From: Pseudomonadota bacterium
GTDB taxonomy: Bacteria > Pseudomonadota > Gammaproteobacteria > Acidiferrobacterales > UBA6901
DNA length: 64,000 bases
Reading direction: 5' to 3'
NCBI GenBank assembly: GCA_021785795.1
Contig: JAJYEK010000004.1
Span: forward strand, 32,839-96,838
The position numbers and the translations under genes were made by a program. Below, in pieces: positions 28,601-37,829 of the stretch (positions are counted from its first letter, which is position 1; each line of letters opens with the position of its first letter). The notes beneath the pieces were generated by a model that was given only the letters and a program-made list of their open reading frames with translations, was not told where the DNA came from and did no database searches.

Positions 28601-31446
28601 GACATGAACCGCAGGCCGACGGCGCGGGCACTACCCGAAAGCGTGTGCGCCGCCCGCAACAGCGGCTCAGAAACCATGATGGAAGCCGAAGCGTGGGATT
28701 CCGCAACAATGTCCGCTATCGTCGCCAAATGGCCTCGGGTCTCCGTTGTGAATATCTGAACGAGTACCGGATCGAGCGCCACCGACGTTCCGGTATCGAC
28801 AACCGTCTCCGGCACAACCGCCGGCGCCGGAGTCTCCGCAGGCTCTTCGATCACTTCGATTCCGGTGAGCACGGGCGGCGGAGGCGTAACCGTCACGTCA
28901 GCCACGCTGTTGCTCGCCAGCGCATCCGCACGGTTGCGCAGGGCGTCGATATCGGAGTCCGGAGCAGGCCCCCCTTCGAGTTGCGCCACCATGATCGGCA
29001 GCACTCGCTGGACTTCGGATAGAAGATCGAACATCTGGTCCGAATGCCGAATCTTGTCCTCGCGAACCCGATTGAGCATGTTTTCGACGGCCCAGCCGAG
29101 TTCCGCAATTGCCGATGCACCCACCATGCGGCCGCTGCCCTTGAGCGTATGAAAGGCGCGCCGCAGCTCCAACAGCACGTCCCGGTCATCAGGTTTGGCG
29201 CACCACTGGGGCAGGGTCCGGTCGATCACGCGAAGGATTTCACGGGCGTCTTCGACGAAGATTTGCATGATCTCTTCGTCCAGGTCGTCCAACCCTGACG
29301 CTGCCTTTGGCGGCGATTGGATTGATGCCTGCGCAGGTTCGGATAGCTCGGCTGTCTCGACCTTCTCGTCGGGTAGCGGCGTTTCCTCTGCAGGCCTGAT
29401 TTCGAGGGTCAAGAGCTCGCTCACCATCCGGGCGAGCATCTGCCCTGACTGTTCGAGCGTTTCGCGGATCTCGTCGGAAAACTTGTCCGGGTCTGCGCCG
29501 ACGAGCCCGAGCAGGCTGCTCATCTCGCTGCACAGATGCTCAATCCTGTCTTGGGATCGGGACCCGGCAATGCGGGCAATCTGGGCAAGGCTGCCCTGCA
29601 GGGTAGTCCGCGCCTCGCCATCTGCCGGATCACCGAGCCAGGCGCCGAGAGCCCTGTTCACCTCGGCGACGAGCGCCGCAGGTTCCGCATCCGGGGGCTG
29701 CTTGCCTGATCGTGCCGTGTCCAGGTCGCGCCATGCCACATCAAGCAGCGCCTCGAGATGCGGGCGCCCCCGTTCGAGTCCTTCGACGTAAGCTCCGATT
29801 GTGCCGACCGCAACGGCCAACGCATCCAGCATGGAATTCTCGACCGCCGCCGCCGTCTGGATCTCCTGCACATACTGCCCCGTAGCTGCGGTCAGTTCGG
29901 CCACCCGATCCTGGCCCAGAATCTGCAATGCCCCCTGGATCTGGCTGAGGTGCTGCGGGATAGGTTCCAGCAATTCCAGGCGCTCCGGCGTGGCAGCGAA
30001 GGTCTCTAACATTTCCTCCACCTTGCCAAGGTTTACGCGTATCTCGCCCGAGACGACGTGCAACAGCTGCCTGAATTCAGTATCAGTGAGTCCCGCGTCC
30101 GATATCTCGATCCCCTCGACCGACCGTTCCTGCCCCGGGGCATAGAGAGCACGCAGGCGGCCGATCGCCTCTTCCACGTGTTGCGTCCATACCGGTCCGA
30201 GCCGGTGGAAATCGCGCGCACTGGTCTCGACCAGCAGCAGCGCTCCGGCCATTGGCATGGCCGCAGCCTCGGACTTCTTGATCTGTCCCGCATCAAGGGC
30301 GCGCGCGACACCCACCAGCTCATCAACGAGATTCCGGAGGATCCCTACACCTAGCATGCCAAGGGTGCCGGACATGCGCTGCAGCAGCTCGACCAACGAC
30401 CCGAGCGATGCCGTTTCACCCGCTCCGCCATCAAAAAACGCCGATAGCATTTCCTGTGCCGATCGAATTTCCTTACCGAGCGCATCGGAAATGGCCCGCA
30501 GCGCCTCAGGTGTCGGCAGATCGTAGAGATCGGAAGATGACGCGACAGTGCCCGTAGTGGTACCAAGCAGCGTATCCAGATCGAACGCGCGCTTTATCTC
30601 CCCAATCAGTCCGTCACTGGATTTCGCGGAACCAAGCTCAAACAGCATGGCTTTGGTAATTGCCTCCGCACCAGCCCGCTGCATGGGCTTGTCAGCGCCA
30701 TCTATGAACTTCTTCAGTTGCTGATCGAGACGGCTGAAGAGCTTCTTGCGTTCGTTTGTGGCTTCCAGCGCACCGGCGCTGAGCGCGGCGGCAAGACCAC
30801 CGGCAACCCAGAATAGCTGCTCGATGAAACCCAGGTGGGCGTGTTTCTGAAGACTTGCCAGGGCTTCCGACATCCTGGCCAGGTGGGCCCTGGCATCGGC
30901 CCCGCGCAACCAGTTAAGCATGGACGCCTGGAATGGCCCCCGTTGCGCACGCGCGCTCGCCCGGAAATCTTCTTCGCTTGCCCGTGACCGCTCGCCGGGT
31001 CGCGCCGGAGGCCGTACCGACATGTCCGGCGAAAAGAGGTCCAGCTCGGCAAGCGGAGCTTCGCCGCGGGCGGCACGCAGCTCATTGATGATCGGCAGCA
31101 GACGCAGCGGCACATCGGGCTGATCATGCTGAACCCTGGCGAGGTAATCAGGTAATGAGAGGATTCCGCGCACCAAAACTTCGAAAGCCGGTGCGCCCGC
31201 CGTGATTTTGCCGTCGAGGATGTCCTGCGCCAGGGCCTCGTTCTCGCGCGCCAGCATGGCGGCGCCATCGAGCTCGACCATCTGCAGGGTGCCGAGAACC
31301 TGGTGCAGATAGGTGTTGCAGAACCGCAGGCTCGTGGAGTCAGAAGCGTTTTCCGCGAAAGATTCCAGGGCAAGCCGAGCCTGCTTCAGAGTCTCGTCGA
31401 TCTCAGTCTTTACCCAACCGAGAGTACCCGGATCAATTCTGCTCAT
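25693..31446 (-). CDS. chpA: Hybrid chemotaxis histidine kinase of type IV pili, ChpA/PilL
   Basis: A 1917-residue hybrid CheA-type kinase that receives signals from PilJ through PilI and phosphorylates PilG and PilH to control pilus motors. Domains in order: degenerate Hpt-like helical regions (about 1-690), three Hpt domains with phosphorylatable-type histidines in FHTLKGSGRM (about 763), AHTLSGSARA (about 934) and LHTLKGGARM (about 1115), a Pro/Ala/Glu-rich linker, a dimerisation/HATPase core with MIRNAIDHGIEDE (about 1500) and GRGVGMDVV, a CheW-like domain, and a C-terminal receiver (MVVDDSITVRK..., Asp near 1840 in LMLVDIEMPRMDGYE). The size and multi-Hpt layout match P. aeruginosa ChpA. 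Confidence 0.95.
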   Translation of the reverse strand: MSRIDPGTLGWVKTEIDETLKQARLALESFAENASDSTSLRFCNTYLHQVLGTLQMVELDGAAMLARENEALAQDILDGKITAGAPAFEVLVRGILSLPDYLARVQHDQPDVPLRLLPIINELRAARGEAPLAELDLFSPDMSVRPPARPGERSRASEEDFRASARAQRGPFQASMLNWLRGADARAHLARMSEALASLQKHAHLGFIEQLFWVAGGLAAALSAGALEATNERKKLFSRLDQQLKKFIDGADKPMQRAGAEAITKAMLFELGSAKSSDGLIGEIKRAFDLDTLLGTTTGTVASSSDLYDLPTPEALRAISDALGKEIRSAQEMLSAFFDGGAGETASLGSLVELLQRMSGTLGMLGVGILRNLVDELVGVARALDAGQIKKSEAAAMPMAGALLLVETSARDFHRLGPVWTQHVEEAIGRLRALYAPGQERSVEGIEISDAGLTDTEFRQLLHVVSGEIRVNLGKVEEMLETFAATPERLELLEPIPQHLSQIQGALQILGQDRVAELTAATGQYVQEIQTAAAVENSMLDALAVAVGTIGAYVEGLERGRPHLEALLDVAWRDLDTARSGKQPPDAEPAALVAEVNRALGAWLGDPADGEARTTLQGSLAQIARIAGSRSQDRIEHLCSEMSSLLGLVGADPDKFSDEIRETLEQSGQMLARMVSELLTLEIRPAEETPLPDEKVETAELSEPAQASIQSPPKAASGLDDLDEEIMQIFVEDAREILRVIDRTLPQWCAKPDDRDVLLELRRAFHTLKGSGRMVGASAIAELGWAVENMLNRVREDKIRHSDQMFDLLSEVQRVLPIMVAQLEGGPAPDSDIDALRNRADALASNSVADVTVTPPPPVLTGIEVIEEPAETPAPAVVPETVVDTGTSVALDPVLVQIFTTETRGHLATIADIVAESHASASIMVSEPLLRAAHTLSGSARAVGLRFMSDCCAELEKLLKVFENRQHPLSVAALELLSESAIVISALAEAISHGAPADALRERFADLTRAMSAESQHLASHDVSVHDVVATPHHPLPEERTEFRAVEAASPAVSQPAADSVSPEVEEGILEQTDPELLEIFLEEAADILGAIEGALARWRQDQHDSAAVQDLKRSLHTLKGGARMAGAMTMGALSHSTESLLKEVEDRRVAAGPELFDLLDEVHDVLVAMVDQLQNRRPVSGVAQLMTKVAAALKGEVAALPAEAPPDVPAVAEAEPAASTAEEELAGHAAAAVAAAHSQAHREEPQVPEFTAESERELVTEPAFETEVVAEPALATEDAVAGSGTADIADRRGDAAEWFDSGAEGADRRGQIRVRTSLLSRLVNYAGEVSISRSRMQQQIYGFRENLAELNRNVTRFRDQIRELEIHSESQILYRAEQSLSSAGSEFDPLEFDRFSRLQHLSRGLAESLHDLYTIRSSMDTFVGEAETVLQQQARVNTELQEGLMRTRMISFSTQAARLRHIVRQTARELGKRVELQLSGAEVEVDRTVLERMIGPFEHMIRNAIDHGIEDETARRRAGKPAVGKISIDTRHEGSEIAIRFMDDGAGLNVAAIRAKAVEQGLIAADAALSEEELMQFILVSGFSTASRITHLSGRGVGMDVVHNEIKQLGGSITVDTKKGVGTTFIIRLPLTLSIAQALMVHVGEQMFAIPLASVMNILEVPVAEIERISTEERPVLHHEEQAYPFMHLGARLGIQSQSRSAKKLPVLLSRGGSRQMAMQVDALGGTQEVVIKSVGQQLSRIAGLSGATILGDGRVVLILDVPGLWLTEERLHVVARSEPPEPPAAARPPQIMVVDDSITVRKVTSRYLQKHDMDVVAAKDGIEALEKLREQVPDLMLVDIEMPRMDGYELTSNVRSDPSLKHVPIIMITSRAGSKHRDRALQLGVNLYMTKPYQEDDLLANIRLLLRGPKSDDAA

Positions 31447-31516
31447 AGGATCAGGAAATCATACCGAAACGCCGCATCTCCCAGCCCGACCGACAGTGCA
31501 GCCGTGGTCAGCCTGC

Positions 31517-33649
31517 TCACGCCGCCGGCAGCTTGAAACCGGCAACCGAAGCCTGAAGCTCACGCGCCAGATCCGACAGCTTGCCGATCGACTCGGCCGT
31601 CTGACGGGTACCCGTTGAAGTGAGAGTCGTAGCCTCCTGGATCTGGCCCATATTCTGGGAGACGGCGGTAGCCGTCTCTGACTGCTGGTAGGCAACGCGC
31701 GAGATGCCGACAATGAGTTCCGAAAGCTGCTCCGATACTGACTCGATCTCGCCGAGAGCCTGTCCGGCGGCATCGGCTAGTCGAGTACCCTCGACCACAC
31801 CCTTGGTCGCCTGCTCCATGGACGCGACCGCCTCGTTCGTGTCAGCCTGAATGGTTTTCACCAGATCGGCAATCTGCTTTGTTGCTTCTCCGGAACGCTC
31901 GGCAAGCCGCTGCACTTCGTCGGCTACCACCGCAAAGCCGCGGCCAGCCTCCCCGGCCATGGCCGCCTGAATCGCAGCGTTAAGCGACAGGATATTCGTC
32001 TGCTCGGCGATGTCATTGATAAGTTCCACGATCTCCCCGATCTGCTGCGACGATTCGCCGAGACGCTTGATACGCTTGGCGGTTTCCTGAATCTGCTCGC
32101 GCATTTCGTCCATGCCGTGTATGGTGTTCTGGACCGCCTCGGCCCCGCGCTTGGCGGTATTCACGGAGCCCTGCGCCACCTGCGCTGACTTTTCGGCGCT
32201 GAGTGACATTTCCTGCATCGATTTTGCCATCGACTTCACGCGTTCCGTGGTCTCGGCAATTTGGGCCGCCTGGCGTGTTGCCGCCTGGGTCAGCTCGTTC
32301 GCGGTCTGGCGGCTGCGCTCGCTCGCCACCGCCACTTGCTGGGCAGCTGCCTTGATGCGCATAACCAGGCTGCGCATCTCCTTGACAGCGAAATTGATCG
32401 AGTCAGCGATGGCCCCAGTGATCTGTTCGGTGACCTCAGGCTGAATTGTCAGATCGCCATCGGCCAGATTGCCCATCTCGTCAAGCAGCTTGAGAATGGC
32501 ATCCTGGGTGGCACGGTTCTGTTCCGAACTCACCCGCGCACGCTCACGCTGATCATTGACCAGCTTGCGGCCCACCAGCAGCAGGAACAGGAACGACACT
32601 CCGGCCATGATATAGCTCAGGGTCCTGCTGGCCTTCCGCTCCTGCGACAACGCCGTGTAGCTGGCGACCAGTTTCTTGGCCGAATCGAGAAGCGGATCGC
32701 TCTGCTGGAACACCTTCTGGCTGGCGCGCTGCGACACAAACAACTCGGCGGCTATGCCGAGGATTCCCGTGACGTGTGCGTTCAGGGCCTGATAGATGCC
32801 GTCCACCTCCTGCAGCTTGGTGTCCACGTTCGCCGGCAATTCGGCTTGCAGTTTAGCCTCGGTATCGCGAAACAGCTTGGCATCCCTCCCGAACTGCGCG
32901 GCTGCGACCGCCGCTTCGGATCCGCCCTGGGCGAACAGGTTTACGTCCTTGGCGATACGTTCGCTCAGCATTCCTTGACGCGTTGCAAGGTAAACCAGCT
33001 GGTCGCCGACGTGATCCTTGATTGCCTTGGCCGCAACCTCGTCGGTGACCGCGAGCAGCATCGGAACCGCCTGATTGATCCCCACCACGTGGTCGCGCAA
33101 CGTGAGCACCGCGTCTTCCTGGCTGAGAATCTGGTCGACGTTCCTGCGCGTTCTTGCCCACCGCGCAGTAAGTGCATCTAGGGCTGGCGCCACCTGCGGC
33201 GGGCTGGGCGGTATATTGAGCTTCGGATTGCCCTTGGTCAGATTGGTGATGATGTTCTCAAACGTGTCGCGCGAAGACTTAAGTGTGGGGAAAGCATCCT
33301 CCTGTCCATACACCGATTCGCGCGCATCTTTTGCGATGCGCTGCGACAGCATGAGCAGCTCGCTGGACTGGGCCACGTACTTGGAATCGCGGTCAGCTTC
33401 CTGCGCGCTGGCCGCAAACAGCCAGGCGACGGCGATGAACGACAGCACCATCCCCACCAGCAGGAAGGGCAGGCCAGTGGCAAACCTGCCGAAATCCCGG
33501 ATACCTGTACCGGAACTCCCCCCTGACTGGACCTCGATGTATTCCTCACCCGTATCGGGGGGAATCTGGGCCTGCAGCCCGCCGGAGTTATCCTGGTCAG
33601 CCTGCCCGGCATTGGCCCTGCCTATCTTGGGCAATTTCACAATAGCCAT
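31517..33649 (-). CDS. pilJ: Twitching-motility methyl-accepting chemoreceptor PilJ
   Basis: Inner-membrane chemoreceptor feeding the Chp system, about 710 residues. A cytoplasmic, Gly/Asp-rich N-terminus is followed by TM1 (about 58-80, [18 protein letters not shown]), a periplasmic region with PilJ-like helices, TM2 (about 343-363, [17 protein letters not shown]), HAMP, and a long signalling domain whose hairpin tip includes [38 protein letters not shown] (in pieces, about 545-580). I prefer the ATG at 33649 because GAGGTG lies upstream; an ATG at 33658 is also open. It sits between pilI and chpA. Confidence 0.95.
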   Translation of the reverse strand: MAIVKLPKIGRANAGQADQDNSGGLQAQIPPDTGEEYIEVQSGGSSGTGIRDFGRFATGLPFLLVGMVLSFIAVAWLFAASAQEADRDSKYVAQSSELLMLSQRIAKDARESVYGQEDAFPTLKSSRDTFENIITNLTKGNPKLNIPPSPPQVAPALDALTARWARTRRNVDQILSQEDAVLTLRDHVVGINQAVPMLLAVTDEVAAKAIKDHVGDQLVYLATRQGMLSERIAKDVNLFAQGGSEAAVAAAQFGRDAKLFRDTEAKLQAELPANVDTKLQEVDGIYQALNAHVTGILGIAAELFVSQRASQKVFQQSDPLLDSAKKLVASYTALSQERKASRTLSYIMAGVSFLFLLLVGRKLVNDQRERARVSSEQNRATQDAILKLLDEMGNLADGDLTIQPEVTEQITGAIADSINFAVKEMRSLVMRIKAAAQQVAVASERSRQTANELTQAATRQAAQIAETTERVKSMAKSMQEMSLSAEKSAQVAQGSVNTAKRGAEAVQNTIHGMDEMREQIQETAKRIKRLGESSQQIGEIVELINDIAEQTNILSLNAAIQAAMAGEAGRGFAVVADEVQRLAERSGEATKQIADLVKTIQADTNEAVASMEQATKGVVEGTRLADAAGQALGEIESVSEQLSELIVGISRVAYQQSETATAVSQNMGQIQEATTLTSTGTRQTAESIGKLSDLARELQASVAGFKLPAA

Positions 33650-33772
33650 GCTATGCACCTCATCTCGACAGAGACTCCCGTACAGTTGAATTCCACTAAG
33701 CCATACACCCGTCCTAGCCCGGTGCGATTCGGCACCGGCCGTGCGCCGTCCTGCTCCGCCTGCGCCCGACCG

Positions 33773-34315
33773 CTAGGCCGCCACATTGATGAAAGCCTCG
33801 CTCGCAGCCAGGGACTGCATGTCGAATATCCCCCACAGGATATCGTCCCGCTGAAATGCTCCCCGCACATGCGCAAACACCGGACCATCCAGCCCGGACA
33901 CATCGGCGCGCTCCTGCTCCTCGTCGAAATGTCTCAAGCCGAGAACCTCATTCACCAACAGCGCGGCGTTGAGATTCGCGGCATTCATGATCAGCAGTCT
34001 GGCGCGCTCGCTCATAGCCACCGGATCCATACCAAAGTATTCCGGCAAATCGATTACAGTAAACAGGTTGCCGCGAACATTTGCGATGCCCTTTACCCAA
34101 CGGCGCGTTCCTGGCACCAGCGTGATGGCCGGACAGGGCAAGACCTCCGACACCTGGTTGAGCGGCGCAACCAGGGCGAGATCAGCGATCCTGAAGCCAA
34201 GGCCAGACCACAGCACCACAGTCTGCACCTGTTCCGGCAGACCCGGCGCGTTCGTGCGGCTAGCGAGCTGCATCTTATGCAGCAGGCTCAGCGGATCCTG
34301 GGTTGGCAGTGCCAT
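33773..34315 (-). CDS. pilI: CheW-like adaptor PilI
   Basis: A 180-residue single CheW domain coupling PilJ to the ChpA kinase. The N-terminal PLSLLHKMQLASRTNAPGLPEQ is typical of PilI, followed by CheW strands (LVAPLNQVSEVLPCPAITLVPGTRRWVKGIANVRGNLFTVIDLPEYFG and LLVNEVLGLRHF). The start ATG follows the pilH stop directly (TAGATG), indicating translational coupling. Its stop is about 120 bases before the pilJ start. Confidence 0.93.
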   Translation of the reverse strand: MALPTQDPLSLLHKMQLASRTNAPGLPEQVQTVVLWSGLGFRIADLALVAPLNQVSEVLPCPAITLVPGTRRWVKGIANVRGNLFTVIDLPEYFGMDPVAMSERARLLIMNAANLNAALLVNEVLGLRHFDEEQERADVSGLDGPVFAHVRGAFQRDDILWGIFDMQSLAASEAFINVAA

Positions 34316-34678
34316 CTAGAGCGCCTTGATCTTTTCCATCAATACCGTCTCGGTGACCGGCTTGACGATGTAATCCTTTGCGCCCTGGCGCAATCCCCAG
34401 GCCTTGTCGGTTTCCTGGCCCTTTGTCGTGCAGATGATGACCGGAATCCCGGCGGTTTGTGGGTCCTTGGTAATGCTGCGTGTAGTCTCGAAACCACTCA
34501 TGCCGGGCATGACCACGTCCATGAGGATCAGGTCGGGCTTCTCGGCCTTGGCCTTGACGATTGCCTCTTCTCCACTCGCGGCAGCCGTAACTGTGAAACC
34601 GTTTTTAGTCAGCATTTGGCGCAGCAGATGCACCTCGGTAGGCGAATCATCCACCACCAGAACTTTCTTAATCGCCAT
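34316..34678 (-). CDS. pilH: Response regulator PilH
   Basis: A 120-residue single receiver domain. The acidic pocket is in KVLVVDDSPTEV (Asp10/11), the phosphorylated Asp is in LILMDVVMPGMSGFE (about Asp54), the switch Thr is in VIICTTKGQ, and the Lys is in YIVKPVTE. In the Pseudomonas Chp system PilH favours pilus retraction through PilT or acts as a phosphate sink. It lies between pilG and pilI. Confidence 0.94.
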   Translation of the reverse strand: MAIKKVLVVDDSPTEVHLLRQMLTKNGFTVTAAASGEEAIVKAKAEKPDLILMDVVMPGMSGFETTRSITKDPQTAGIPVIICTTKGQETDKAWGLRQGAKDYIVKPVTETVLMEKIKAL

Positions 34679-34730
34679 TTCCCTCTTACCTCTCTTGCGT
34701 TTACCGTTCCCACAGATTGCCGCCGGCCAT

Positions 34731-35096
34731 CTAGTGAACGTACTTGTTGATCACCTCAATGAGTTCTTCCTGTGTAAATGGCTTGTTGATGTGTTCCTGC
34801 GACCCCGCAATCCGCCCGCGCGCACGATCGAACAGGCCATCCCGGCTCGAGAGCATGATGACCGGCGTGTCCTTGAATTTCTTATTGTTCTTGATCAGCT
34901 GACAGGTCTGGTACCCGTCTAGCCGCGGCATCATGATGTCGACAAAGATGATGTCCGGCCGATGATCAGTGATCAACGCCATCGCCTCGAAGCCATCCGA
35001 GGCAGTAAACACCTCATAGCCGGCCTTCTTCAGCAACGCCTCGGCAGTACGACGTATGGTGTTGCTGTCGTCTATGATCATTACCTTGATATTCAA
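34731..35096 (-). CDS. pilG: Response regulator PilG
   Basis: A 121-residue single receiver domain and the first gene of the Chp operon; in Pseudomonas it promotes pilus extension and polar signalling. Conserved residues: acidic pair in KVMIIDDSNTIRR, phospho-Asp in IIFVDIMMPRLDGYQ, switch Ser in IMLSSRDGLFDRARG, and Lys in HINKPFTQEEL. The IDDSNTIRRTAEALLKKAGYEV start is PilG-specific. I set the start at the TTG at 35096, 7 bases after GGAG, because PilG proteins begin just before the KVM strand; an ATG further in or out is less likely. Confidence 0.9.
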   Translation of the reverse strand: MNIKVMIIDDSNTIRRTAEALLKKAGYEVFTASDGFEAMALITDHRPDIIFVDIMMPRLDGYQTCQLIKNNKKFKDTPVIMLSSRDGLFDRARGRIAGSQEHINKPFTQEELIEVINKYVH

Positions 35097-35530
35097 GATC
35101 CTGCTCCACCCTAACCTTAACGCTGTGCGTATCAACTTCTCATTTTAGATGGCGGCTTCCGTTCTTGCCCGTTTTTAAAGGTGTTTTCTCTGGTTTTTTT
35201 TGTAGGATAATGATTTAGTAGCACAAAAGATGGCCAAAATCCATCGCCGCGAGGGCACGACAAGGCGCTGGCGGCAGCCTGGCCGAACGGTTTCGGCCCT
35301 GATCACACTGCATCGCACCGGACCCCGGGGAATGCACAGCTTACACAAGGGGGCTAAGCGGGCAGCTCGGGACAAGGGACGCGCTGGCGTGCTGGCCCCT
35401 ATGGGTAACACAACGGTACAAAGCATGAAACGTGCCACAGTAATATCCGGCGGGCAGCTATATTTTGCCGTCGTGGCATATGGCGTTACCATCAGATCAA
35501 ATTAATGCTTGATTTCGAGATCCGAGCTTC
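35097..35530. other. Divergent intergenic region between pilG and gshA
   Basis: This 434-base region separates the minus-strand Chp operon from the plus-strand gshA operon and must contain both promoters. It begins AT-rich with T-runs (about 35165-35215). A 91-codon basic frame on the plus strand (35230-35505) lacks a ribosome binding site and family resemblance, so I do not call it. No RNA gene is visible. Confidence 0.4.
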
Positions 35531-36835
35531 ATGACCATTGAACACCTGCACGCCGTGCCCCACCTGACCACAGCCCTGACCGGCCCGCTTCAGCGGCTGG
35601 AGGAACACCTGCTCAGCCATCAGGGCGATATTGAACAATGGCTGCGTGATCAGTGGCAGGAAACGCGGGCTCCGTTTTACGCATCGGTCGACCTTCGCAA
35701 CGCCGGCTTCAAGCTCGCCCCAATCGACACCAACCTGTTTCCTGCCGGATTCAACAACCTCAATCCCGCGTTCATGCCGCTTTGCGTCCAGGCAGTGCAG
35801 TCGGCAATGGAGCATTACGGTCCGAAGGCTCGCAACATCCTGCTTGTGCCAGAAAGCCACACTCGCAACCTCTTCTATCTCGAGAGTCTGGCCGCCCTAA
35901 AGAAGATCCTGGAGACAGCCGGATTCCAGGTACGCATCGGCTCGCTCATCGTCGATCTTAAGGAGGCCCAAACCATCGTACTACCCTCTGGAGCAAGCAT
36001 TGTTCTCGAACCCCTGGTGCGCGAGTCAAACCGGCTGCGCGTCGGCGACTTTGCCCCCTGCTTTGTTCTGCTCAACAACGATATGTCGGGCGGACGGCCG
36101 GCAATACTCGAGAATCTGAGCCAGACGGTGGTCCCGCCGCTTGCAATGGGTTGGTCCAATCGCCTGAAGTCGAGCCACTTTACCCATTACCGGCGCGTGG
36201 CCGGGGAGTTCGCCCGGCTCATCGCCATTGACCCCTGGCTGATTGACCCGATTTTCCGGAATTGCGGTCAGATCGATTTCCAGCAGCGCATCGGGGAGGA
36301 GTGCCTGGTAACCAATGTCGCCGCCGTACTTGACCAGATCACACAGAAATATCGGGAATATGGCATCGACCAGCAACCCTTCGTGATCGTGAAGGCTGAC
36401 GCCGGTACCTACGGGATGAACATCATGACGGTGCATAGCACCGACCAGCTTCGCGAACTCAACCGCAAGCAACGCACGAAGATGGCGCGCGGAAAGGAAG
36501 GACATCTGGTCACGGATGTCATCGTCCAGGAAGGTGTCTACACCTTTGAAACCTGGGGAGAACCGCAGGCGACAGCCGAGCCGGTGGTATACATGATTGA
36601 CCGCTTCGTCGTGGGCGGATTCTACCGGGTGCATCCCGGACGCGGACGCGACGAAAACTTAAACATGCCTGGGATGAGCTTCGAGGCGCTCGCATTCGAG
36701 GACTCGTGCACACAACCCGACCGCACACGCGCTCCGGATGCCCAGCCGAATCGGTTTTATGCATATGGCGTCATCGCTCGCCTGGCGCTTCTTGCCGCCG
36801 CCCGCGAGATCCACGAGGCCTCGCTTGGCGGGTGA
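35531..36835 (+). CDS. gshA: Glutamate-cysteine ligase, Acidithiobacillus-type
   Basis: First step of glutathione synthesis, ligating glutamate and cysteine with ATP. The 434-residue protein is not the E. coli-type GshA; it belongs to the smaller proteobacterial group first seen in Acidithiobacillus ferrooxidans, by its FYASVDLRNAGFKLAPIDTNLFPAGFNNL N-terminal block, VIVKADAGTYGMNIMTV, and the VVYMIDRFVVGGFYRVH region (read in pieces). Many such organisms are sulfur-oxidising or phototrophic. It directly precedes gshB (45 bases), so both steps of the pathway form one unit. The identification rests on family memory of these segments. Confidence 0.88.
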   Translation: MTIEHLHAVPHLTTALTGPLQRLEEHLLSHQGDIEQWLRDQWQETRAPFYASVDLRNAGFKLAPIDTNLFPAGFNNLNPAFMPLCVQAVQSAMEHYGPKARNILLVPESHTRNLFYLESLAALKKILETAGFQVRIGSLIVDLKEAQTIVLPSGASIVLEPLVRESNRLRVGDFAPCFVLLNNDMSGGRPAILENLSQTVVPPLAMGWSNRLKSSHFTHYRRVAGEFARLIAIDPWLIDPIFRNCGQIDFQQRIGEECLVTNVAAVLDQITQKYREYGIDQQPFVIVKADAGTYGMNIMTVHSTDQLRELNRKQRTKMARGKEGHLVTDVIVQEGVYTFETWGEPQATAEPVVYMIDRFVVGGFYRVHPGRGRDENLNMPGMSFEALAFEDSCTQPDRTRAPDAQPNRFYAYGVIARLALLAAAREIHEASLGG

Positions 36836-36880
36836 TCCTGCCGTGCTCATGCTGACAGGCGGCGTGCGGGGAGCCAGAAC

Positions 36881-37828
36881 ATGAGAATTGCAATCGTGAT
36901 GGATGCGGTCGAATCCATCAACATCAAGAAAGACAGCACCTACGCCATGATGCTCGAGGCACGGGCGCGCGACTGGGAAATCCACTATCTCGAACAGGGA
37001 GACCTCCTGCTGCGTGACGGCCGCGCCCTGGGGCACTGCCAACGCATCGTGCCGTACCATGACCGCACCCCGTGGTACGAACTCGACGCGGCACAGGTGC
37101 AGCCGCTGGATGAGTTCGACGTGATCTTGATGCGCAAGGACCCCCCGTTCAACCTGGAGTATATTTACAGCACCTACCTCCTCGAACTGGCCGAGTCCCG
37201 CGGGACGTTGGTGGTGAACAAGCCGCAGAGCTTGCGCGACGCCAATGAGAAGCTGTTTACTGCCTGGTTTCCCCAGTGCGTTCCGCCGTCCCTGGTAACC
37301 CGCAATGCGGCGGATATTCGCGCTTTCCTGCGCGAGCAGGACGATATCGTGCTGAAACCGTTGGACCAAATGGGGGGCGCATCAGTATTCCGGCTACGCC
37401 AGGGAGACCCGAACATCAGCGTAGTCATTGAGACGCTCACTGCAAAGGGAGCACGCATGACGATGGCGCAGCGCTATATTCCCGAAATCCGCGAAGGCGA
37501 CAAACGCATCCTCATGATCGATGGCGAGCCTGTACCCTATGCGCTTGCCCGGATACCCGTGGAAGGCGAGAGCCGTGGCAATCTTGCCGCGGGTGCACGG
37601 CCAGAGGGACGTCCGCTGAGCGGACGTGATCGGTGGATCTGCGAACAGGTAGGGCCTGTCCTGAGCGCAAAGGGGATCCTGTTTGCAGGACTTGACGTGA
37701 TCGGCAATTATCTCACCGAGATCAACGTCACAAGCCCCACGTGCATACGCGAGATCGACTCGATCTACGGACTCAATATCAGCGCACAACTGCTGGACGC
37801 AGTTGTGCGTCATGCACGCTACAACTGA
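36881..37828 (+). CDS. gshB: Glutathione synthetase
   Basis: ATP-grasp enzyme that adds glycine to gamma-glutamylcysteine. 315 residues, family length. It begins IAIVMDAVESINIKKDSTYAMMLEA, and shows LMRKDPPFNLEYIYSTYLLE, the ATP-grasp strands DIVLKPLDQMGGASVFRL, MAQRYIPEIREGDKRILMIDGEPVPYALARIP and the metal-binding EINVTSPTCIREID. It follows gshA by 45 bases. GAGCC lies upstream of the ATG. Downstream it abuts tonB. Confidence 0.97.
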   Translation: MRIAIVMDAVESINIKKDSTYAMMLEARARDWEIHYLEQGDLLLRDGRALGHCQRIVPYHDRTPWYELDAAQVQPLDEFDVILMRKDPPFNLEYIYSTYLLELAESRGTLVVNKPQSLRDANEKLFTAWFPQCVPPSLVTRNAADIRAFLREQDDIVLKPLDQMGGASVFRLRQGDPNISVVIETLTAKGARMTMAQRYIPEIREGDKRILMIDGEPVPYALARIPVEGESRGNLAAGARPEGRPLSGRDRWICEQVGPVLSAKGILFAGLDVIGNYLTEINVTSPTCIREIDSIYGLNISAQLLDAVVRHARYN

Positions 37829-37829
37829 A

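Noticed and set aside
27733..29022. 429-codon plus-strand open frame within chpA
   Set aside because: It is antisense to the conserved Hpt region of ChpA and has an Arg/His-rich composition typical of antisense frames.
35230..35505. 91-codon basic open frame between pilG and gshA
   Set aside because: No ribosome binding site, no resemblance to any family, and composition like a random GC-rich frame in a promoter region.
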